A DNA stretch of 64,000 bases. It comes from Rosenbergiella australiborealis (GTDB taxonomy: Bacteria > Pseudomonadota > Gammaproteobacteria > Enterobacterales > Enterobacteriaceae). The notes under the pieces were generated by a model that saw only the letters and a list, made by a program, of their open reading frames with translations, was not told the origin of the DNA and searched no databases. A program made the position numbers and the translations under genes. The stretch covers positions 1 to 64,000 of the forward strand of contig NZ_JABBFO010000010.1 of NCBI RefSeq assembly GCF_018494035.1. The letters are read 5' to 3'. This document shows positions 59,261-64,000 of the stretch, in pieces. How positions within the stretch are numbered: position 1 is the first letter of the stretch; every line of letters starts with the position of its first letter.

Positions 59261-61267
59261 TCAAAACGTAAAATTAAGACCTGCTACATAATAGGCATCA
59301 GAAAGACCATTTTTTAATTTAGGGAAATCTACCGTTGTATAAGCCTGAGTTCTATTATTAATATTAAATGCCGCACCTAATTTAATATTAACATTAGAAC
59401 TTTCACTATTTTTTATTTCTGTACTGAATTTTGTATCCGTCGTTTTAAGACTAGCTTTTATTGCACTCTGTTTTGTATACAAGGGATGTAAATAGTTAAT
59501 TTCCAAGAAAGGATTAAACCTATTTTTCTTCCAAGAGAAATGCCATCCTGTCGATAAATAACTGTCTGAGAAACGGTGACGGCTAAACATCATTGAACTG
59601 CTTGTAGACGTTTTTTCAGTAAACCCGTTAATTTTACCCTTTCTATAAAGCACAGAAGCATGAGGGCCATGAGAGATATTATTGTTTAACAAAAAGTCAT
59701 AACCTGCGTTAATCGAACCACTAAAATGGTTCCCCTTGGTCGTCGAACGTTCTGCCCTTAATGCTTTACCCAAAGGAATAATACGTTTCACCTCATCAAA
59801 TTTAATATCCCCCATACTAACTTGTGTCGATAACCAACTTTGACCCAATAACAATTGAGCAAAAACAGACATGGTTTTATTCATAAACCGAGTATGGAGA
59901 TAGGGACTCAATCGAGAACGATTCGCTTGGCCTACGCTCAATGCCCCGCCTACACTGAGCGCGTTATTTGCTTGAATAATAATGCCAATGTTACTTTGCC
60001 CTCGTGATTGATTCCTGGTCGAAGAAGAAAAAAGAGACTGTCCTTGGTAGCCGCCAAAGAGTTGGTAAGGACGACTGTTAACCTTATTTTGGCGAAAAAG
60101 ACTAAGCTGAGACATCAAAAAGCTATTTTGCCCCAACATCAGTGCGCGCACAGGTTCAGCCAGCTGACTAACCATCATTGGTGCATTAACAAGCGCAGTA
60201 ATGTATTGAGCAATGATGGCATGTGCTTCAGGACTTGGATGGAACCAATCAGAAAAAAGATAGGTTTGATCATTGTGCCATGTAGGGTGCGATGGATCAC
60301 AGAACGGCGCCCCCACACCAATTTGACAGGTAGGAACTAAAATATTATCAAACCCATAAGTAGTCGGATGGTCGATCATTTCTTGAAACAAGCTATAACT
60401 ATCTATATAGGCAATATTTCCAGTTAATGATGAGAGGCTCGATTCCAAATCGTGATTAAACTGAACGGTAAGACGGTTCTCCATAGAGAGTAACGTTCGA
60501 TAGACATTGGCAATAACTTGGTGTGGAAACTGTAGACCGTAGTTATTAAGCACTTTTGATAAAGAGTTAATAATCGCCTCTTGACGCTGTTCTTCACCAT
60601 ATACGTTACCTTCTTGTCGTAACGATTGATCTTGGATCTTGTACAGGCTAGGTAGGTCAAGGAGATTACCGCCGAGTAACATTTGTGAAAATCCGAATAG
60701 CGCTGTTGCCGTCCAAGGACTTAATCCTGCATTAGGTAAATTAGGAACCACAACAAGTCCAGCCCCCTTATCAAGCAACGTACCGACTTGCCTTGCCACA
60801 GCCACCGGTGCATCAGAGAGTTGGTAATTTACCCCATCGTTAAAGAGATTTTTGAAATTAAGGGTTAATAAACTCATTTCCACGTCAGCGGTGATATCGT
60901 TTGCACCGGCCCAAAATAAATAGAGATCATCTTTATTCGCTTTTCCATTATTTCTATTCAAATATTCATTGATTTGATTCTCAGTTTTATAAATTAGAAG
61001 AGGTGTTTTACTTGCTGTCGCACCTGATAAAGAGTAATTATTCCCCCCTTCAGTACTAACAGTAAGATATTTATTTGTATAATTGAGTGAGATTATTTCA
61101 TTATAGAGCAGGGAGTTATCACCCGATATATATCTCGTTTTAGAGTTCAAAAAATCTAATGCACCACCATCACTTAAACTATCACCAAAACTTACCACAT
61201 TTTCAAAAGCACATACTGATGTATTGAAAAATGATAGGAATATCAGTGATGTAAATGATTTTTTCAT
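59261..61267 (-). CDS. GDSL-esterase autotransporter (EstA/ApeE-like)
   Basis: 668-residue surface esterase of the EstA/ApeE type. A signal peptide (about 1-20, ending SVCA) is followed by the GDSL hydrolase passenger: nucleophile Ser30 in FGDSLSDGG, oxyanion Asn123 in AGANDI, and catalytic Asp340/His343 in DWFHPSPEAH. From about residue 395 a C-terminal beta-barrel domain follows and ends in the outer-membrane terminal Phe (GLNFTF). It lies 29 bases after the nucleotidyltransferase gene, in the same operon. Substrates of relatives include rhamnolipids and aromatic esters; in this setting a surface glycan or lipid ester is an inference. Confidence 0.9.
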   Translation of the reverse strand: MKKSFTSLIFLSFFNTSVCAFENVVSFGDSLSDGGALDFLNSKTRYISGDNSLLYNEIISLNYTNKYLTVSTEGGNNYSLSGATASKTPLLIYKTENQINEYLNRNNGKANKDDLYLFWAGANDITADVEMSLLTLNFKNLFNDGVNYQLSDAPVAVARQVGTLLDKGAGLVVVPNLPNAGLSPWTATALFGFSQMLLGGNLLDLPSLYKIQDQSLRQEGNVYGEEQRQEAIINSLSKVLNNYGLQFPHQVIANVYRTLLSMENRLTVQFNHDLESSLSSLTGNIAYIDSYSLFQEMIDHPTTYGFDNILVPTCQIGVGAPFCDPSHPTWHNDQTYLFSDWFHPSPEAHAIIAQYITALVNAPMMVSQLAEPVRALMLGQNSFLMSQLSLFRQNKVNSRPYQLFGGYQGQSLFSSSTRNQSRGQSNIGIIIQANNALSVGGALSVGQANRSRLSPYLHTRFMNKTMSVFAQLLLGQSWLSTQVSMGDIKFDEVKRIIPLGKALRAERSTTKGNHFSGSINAGYDFLLNNNISHGPHASVLYRKGKINGFTEKTSTSSSMMFSRHRFSDSYLSTGWHFSWKKNRFNPFLEINYLHPLYTKQSAIKASLKTTDTKFSTEIKNSESSNVNIKLGAAFNINNRTQAYTTVDFPKLKNGLSDAYYVAGLNFTF

Positions 61268-61296
61268 TTAATATCCTTATTAAACAACGTTATGTA

Positions 61297-62016
61297 TTAA
61301 CTAAACCTATTAATGGCATTGAAATCGTAGAAATTGTAATACTCTTTATTTTCAATTATTTTTGCTGAGACGACACCCCCATCTAAAATTGCTTCATTCA
61401 CACATGCTGACAAGTAAAATATATTATTAGTTGATCTTGATTTTAATAATGCAGATTTAGCTAATTTAAAAAATAGACTGGCTTTGTTGAAATAGAAAAA
61501 ACTTGCCATCGCTTCATCACTGATTGCTTTTTTTTCGACAACTTCAATTATTGAGTTACTGTCATCTCTTTTAATGTATGACCATTTTGGATGCACAGAA
61601 GAAAAACTTATCAACCCAATATCGGTATTACTTTCCCTAAATTCATTTATAACTGACTGACAATTAATATCAAGATATTGATCGGATGATGTTATAATGA
61701 GTTCATCATCATCATCCCAGTATTCAGCCGCTAGAAGACATGTACAAAGAGCACCTGCAGTATTATTGTTAACGTTAATCAATATCGCGTCCTCCCCGAC
61801 TATTCTTTGAATAATGTTATCAATCATATATTGCTGATTAGAAAAATTAGGTCTAATATAGATTTTATTATAGTTATCTTCGATTGATTTCAAATAACAT
61901 TGTGAATATTCAAAAATAGTTTTTCCATCAATTTCATTCAAAATCTTTGGGAATGAGTTTTCAGAGGATGTTTGATATAAATCCTCACCTACCATAGGAG
62001 TAATAATTGTTAGCAT
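61297..62016 (-). CDS. Sugar-phosphate-type nucleotidyltransferase
   Basis: 239 residues with an NTP-transferase (GT-A/Rossmann) fold. It begins LTIITPMVGEDLY, a degenerate form of the usual G-x-G-x-R activation loop, followed by FPKILNEIDGKTIFEY with the conserved Lys24. NNTAGALCT (about 84-92) and the metal-site Asp in TSSDQYLDIN (112) are recognisable. The weak loop leaves the nucleotide open. The start overlaps the HAD gene by 7 bases, so they are co-translated and probably act in one pathway that makes an NDP-activated sugar or polyol. The product is not identifiable. Confidence 0.75.
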   Translation of the reverse strand: MLTIITPMVGEDLYQTSSENSFPKILNEIDGKTIFEYSQCYLKSIEDNYNKIYIRPNFSNQQYMIDNIIQRIVGEDAILINVNNNTAGALCTCLLAAEYWDDDDELIITSSDQYLDINCQSVINEFRESNTDIGLISFSSVHPKWSYIKRDDSNSIIEVVEKKAISDEAMASFFYFNKASLFFKLAKSALLKSRSTNNIFYLSACVNEAILDGGVVSAKIIENKEYYNFYDFNAINRFS

Positions 62017-62648
62017 AGTCCTTTCTCCAATACAGATATTTTATTCTTTATATTGATGTAATTGACCTCTTCAATTTTACCAATCGCTAGGACATGAGCG
62101 CCACTGGCCTTGGCGGCATTAATCCCATTTTCATTATCTTCGATGATTAAACATTCTTGCGGTAAGAGATTCAGTTTATCAATTGCCTTTAGGTAAATTT
62201 CTGGTGATGGTTTGCTCTGTACGACATCTTGATTAGAGAGATAAAAGTCAAAATAATGAAGAATATTTGCCTTTGTAAGCATGACTTCAATAGTATTTTT
62301 TATCGAATTAGAAGCAACGGCTAACTTGTATCCTTCCGCCGTTAATCGAGATAACAGATATTCATGTTGAAATTGTGGGTGACAGCAAGTCTCGACAATT
62401 TCAAGTGTATATTTCTGTTTTAGTTGATCGATAAAATCAAATAACTTTAAAGGTAGATCTTTCTCCTTACGAAGAATATCTAACTTTTTTTTAGTTGGTA
62501 AACCATCAAAACGTCGAAGATGCTGCTCATAATCAATTTGTAGACCAAACAGTTCCAATGCCCTATTTAAAGCATAGTAATGCCACTGCTGAGCATCGAT
62601 AAGAACACCATCCATATCAAAAATTACAGCTTTAATTTTATTTTTCAT
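62010..62648 (-). CDS. HAD-superfamily phosphatase, beta-phosphoglucomutase-like
   Basis: 212 residues with all HAD motifs: IFDMDGVLIDAQ (nucleophile Asp11, acid Asp13), Ser113 in VASNSIKNT, Lys146 in SKPSPE and IEDNENGI (Glu170/Asp171). The helical cap is between motifs 1 and 2, as in subfamily I. It may be a phosphatase or a mutase; the acid-base geometry cannot tell. It overlaps the upstream GDPD-like gene by 11 bases and the downstream nucleotidyltransferase by 7, the tight packing of a three-step pathway. Confidence 0.85.
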   Translation of the reverse strand: MKNKIKAVIFDMDGVLIDAQQWHYYALNRALELFGLQIDYEQHLRRFDGLPTKKKLDILRKEKDLPLKLFDFIDQLKQKYTLEIVETCCHPQFQHEYLLSRLTAEGYKLAVASNSIKNTIEVMLTKANILHYFDFYLSNQDVVQSKPSPEIYLKAIDKLNLLPQECLIIEDNENGINAAKASGAHVLAIGKIEEVNYINIKNKISVLEKGLC

Positions 62649-63276
62649 AAAAGAACTCTACCGCTTTTTCGATTTTATCTGTACAGAGCATTAATTGCTC
62701 GGAGTTATAATAGTCACTAGATAATAACTTTATATTATTCCACATCTCATTCTCATCTCTTCGATGTAACTCTGGCGAGACGATACAGACTTTTTTTCCA
62801 GCTTCGAGATAACTCATAATATTTTTTTCATCCAAATAATCCCGATGAAAACTATCTAACCAAATACCTTTCGCATATTTGAAAAGATCGTTATCGATTT
62901 CATATTCGCTACGGCGCATAAAAATATTCATATCCTCTTCTATATAATGAAGAGTATCGGGTATAGACATATCAAAACAAAAATAATTATCCACTTTATA
63001 AAACTTTAGATATTCGTTTATCCTTTTTGCCAAACCATCTGATTTTATATTTAGTGCTAAAGGCAGCCTATAATCGTAGGCTATAAATAATTTCAAAAAA
63101 CACTCGAAACTAATACACTCTACGGAAGGAATATCATGACTAATCACTAGTTCTCCATTGAAATCCCTAATATCAGTCTCAGTACCGTACCCTTGTGAAA
63201 AGGATCGTTTAAAAGCACTAATTGTATTTTTTTCAGATGGATTTAACCAATATCCTCGATGTGATATTGAGATCAT
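62638..63276 (-). CDS. Glycerophosphodiester phosphodiesterase-like protein
   Basis: 212 residues with a GDPD TIM-barrel start: His6-Arg7-Gly8 (ISHRGYW), the NTISAF segment, and metal/acid residues Glu33 and Asp35 in TETDIRDFNGELVISHD with the second catalytic His47. GDPDs cleave glycerophosphodiesters; the protein is short and lacks a signal peptide, so it acts in the cytoplasm. It lies 20 bases after the WavE-like gene and overlaps the HAD gene. In glycan loci such proteins could supply or trim a phosphodiester-linked precursor; that role is inference. Confidence 0.8.
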   Translation of the reverse strand: MISISHRGYWLNPSEKNTISAFKRSFSQGYGTETDIRDFNGELVISHDIPSVECISFECFLKLFIAYDYRLPLALNIKSDGLAKRINEYLKFYKVDNYFCFDMSIPDTLHYIEEDMNIFMRRSEYEIDNDLFKYAKGIWLDSFHRDYLDEKNIMSYLEAGKKVCIVSPELHRRDENEMWNNIKLLSSDYYNSEQLMLCTDKIEKAVEFFYEK

Positions 63277-63296
63277 TCCTTTGACTCCATTTATAA

Positions 63297-64000
63297 TTAT
63301 TCTCTACTTTTCATATCCATTATAACTCTCCTGATAGCAGGCCATCTTAATGGAAAGTAAAGAATGAAATACCATAGTTTCATTAAAGATACTTTGACAT
63401 TGAAACTGATAGGATAAGTAACATCTCTATTTTTATTTTTTCCATTATGGATATTATTTAAGATAACCCAGTCTTTAAACTGGTAAATAGTATCCTCCCC
63501 TTTATTTTTATATTTAGTAGTATGCTTTGGCCATATAAAGCCAAGTTGATAGCAACTTAATGGAATGAAATTATTAATATATAACCTCTCAGAAAGTAAC
63601 ATTAATTTTTTGGAGTTTTCTTTATTTCCAGAAAATTGTAAACCATTCATTTTCTTCTTAAGATAGTTAACCCAGATAAACTGTTCTGGCACGTACTTCA
63701 TCAAACTAAACAAGGAATAATTAAATGTAACTTCAAATATAGATCTATCAACTAATGGGGTGCAGTACAGCTCATACATATCACTCTTCTTACCAAGTAG
63801 CATAATATCTCCTGGATGAAAAAGAAAAGAACGATAGGAACGACTATGTCTTGCAAATAAATTACAATTGATCATTCTTTCTTCAAAAAAAGAATACTCT
63901 CTGCTTCTAGTAAATAGATTGTCGATCATTTTTTTACGTGAAAAAATCTTTCTTAAGTTATCATTATATAAAAAACTATCGGTTCTTAGCTTTACTATAT
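63297..64000 (-). CDS. WavE-like LPS/glycan biosynthesis protein, 5' end outside the window
   Basis: The frame is open to the right edge; about 233 residues of the C-terminal part are visible, and an internal ATG at 63929 is not the likely start because coding sequence continues upstream with KLRTDSFLY. KLRTD followed by RSYRSFLFHPGDIMLLGKKSDMYELY resembles the WavE family, glycosyltransferase-like proteins of lipopolysaccharide core synthesis first named in Vibrio cholerae. A hydrophobic stretch near the C-terminus (KLWYFILYFPLRWPA) may contact the membrane. It is the first gene visible in the operon; the promoter lies outside. Confidence 0.65.
   Translation of the reverse strand, partial: IVKLRTDSFLYNDNLRKIFSRKKMIDNLFTRSREYSFFEERMINCNLFARHSRSYRSFLFHPGDIMLLGKKSDMYELYCTPLVDRSIFEVTFNYSLFSLMKYVPEQFIWVNYLKKKMNGLQFSGNKENSKKLMLLSERLYINNFIPLSCYQLGFIWPKHTTKYKNKGEDTIYQFKDWVILNNIHNGKNKNRDVTYPISFNVKVSLMKLWYFILYFPLRWPAIRRVIMDMKSRE

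Noticed and set aside
63297-63929. WavE-like gene as complete with the ATG at 63929
   Set aside because: The frame stays open to base 64000 and upstream residues include the family-like KLRTD segment, so the gene is 5'-truncated by the window.
1-64000. CRISPR arrays, tRNA or rRNA genes, insertion sequences, prophage
   Set aside because: I looked for regular direct repeats, cloverleafs, rRNA cores, transposase or integrase frames and terminal inverted repeats and found none.

Overview
The window looks like a chromosomal stretch from a member of Enterobacterales. From lysS to yggN it follows the Escherichia coli 64-67 min backbone gene for gene (lysS-prfB-recJ-dsbC-xerD | fldB | ygfX-sdhE | ygfZ | trhA | gcvPHT | ubiI-ubiH-pepP-ygfB | zapA-ssrS-fthC | serA | rpiA | argP | yggE-argO-mscS | fbaA-pgk-epd | tktA | speB-speA | metK | galP | sprT-endA-rsmE-gshB-yqgE-ruvX | yggR | yggS-yggT-rdgB-hemW). 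Protein similarity to E. coli is high but clearly below species level and base composition is somewhat AT-richer. A relative such as an Erwiniaceae genus is plausible, but the genus cannot be fixed from the sequence alone.

Layout. 1-526: gene-poor, possibly the start of a leftward gene at the very edge. 527-6620: leftward xerD-dsbC-recJ-prfB-lysS operon with the RF2 programmed frameshift. 6735-9876: fldB, the sdhE-ygfX pair, ygfZ and trhA. 10008-19750: glycine cleavage genes (gcvT-gcvH-gcvP), a nicotinamidase gene inserted upstream of gcvT, and the ubiquinone hydroxylase/pepP/ygfB cluster. 19914-21147: zapA, 6S RNA and the folate cyclo-ligase. 21167-32571: serA, rpiA, argP with its target argO, mscS, the glycolytic epd-pgk-fbaA operon and tktA. 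32695-36104: a yidB-like gene and the arginine-to-putrescine genes speA and speB. 36726-39640: metK and galP, each with a rich regulatory upstream region. 39691-47952: a mostly rightward housekeeping run. 48008-52468: mltC, yggX, mutY, trmB, yggL and yggN, in inverted order relative to E. coli. 52528-56764: an AcuI/YhdH-type oxidoreductase, an iron-siderophore reductase with a Fur box, cytoplasmic trehalase, and an exported protein built of ten 11-residue LEA-like repeats.

From about 56.8 kb to the right edge the DNA is markedly AT-rich and codon use changes. This part carries an RcsA-like regulator and, converging on it, a tightly packed leftward operon: WavE-like LPS/glycan enzyme (running off the window), glycerophosphodiesterase-like protein, HAD phosphatase, nucleotidyltransferase, GDSL-esterase autotransporter, membrane O-acyltransferase (broken by a 9-T tract) and a small winged-helix protein. 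It reads as a horizontally acquired surface-glycan or envelope decoration locus and is the part of the window most likely to hold something undescribed.

Functional themes: translation termination and tRNA charging; one-carbon/glycine/serine metabolism (gcvTHP, serA, fthC, metK); envelope redox and quinone synthesis; central carbon metabolism; polyamines; DNA repair (mutY, recJ, ruvX, rdgB); osmotic and desiccation stress (mscS, treF, LEA-like protein); and surface polysaccharide variation at the right end.
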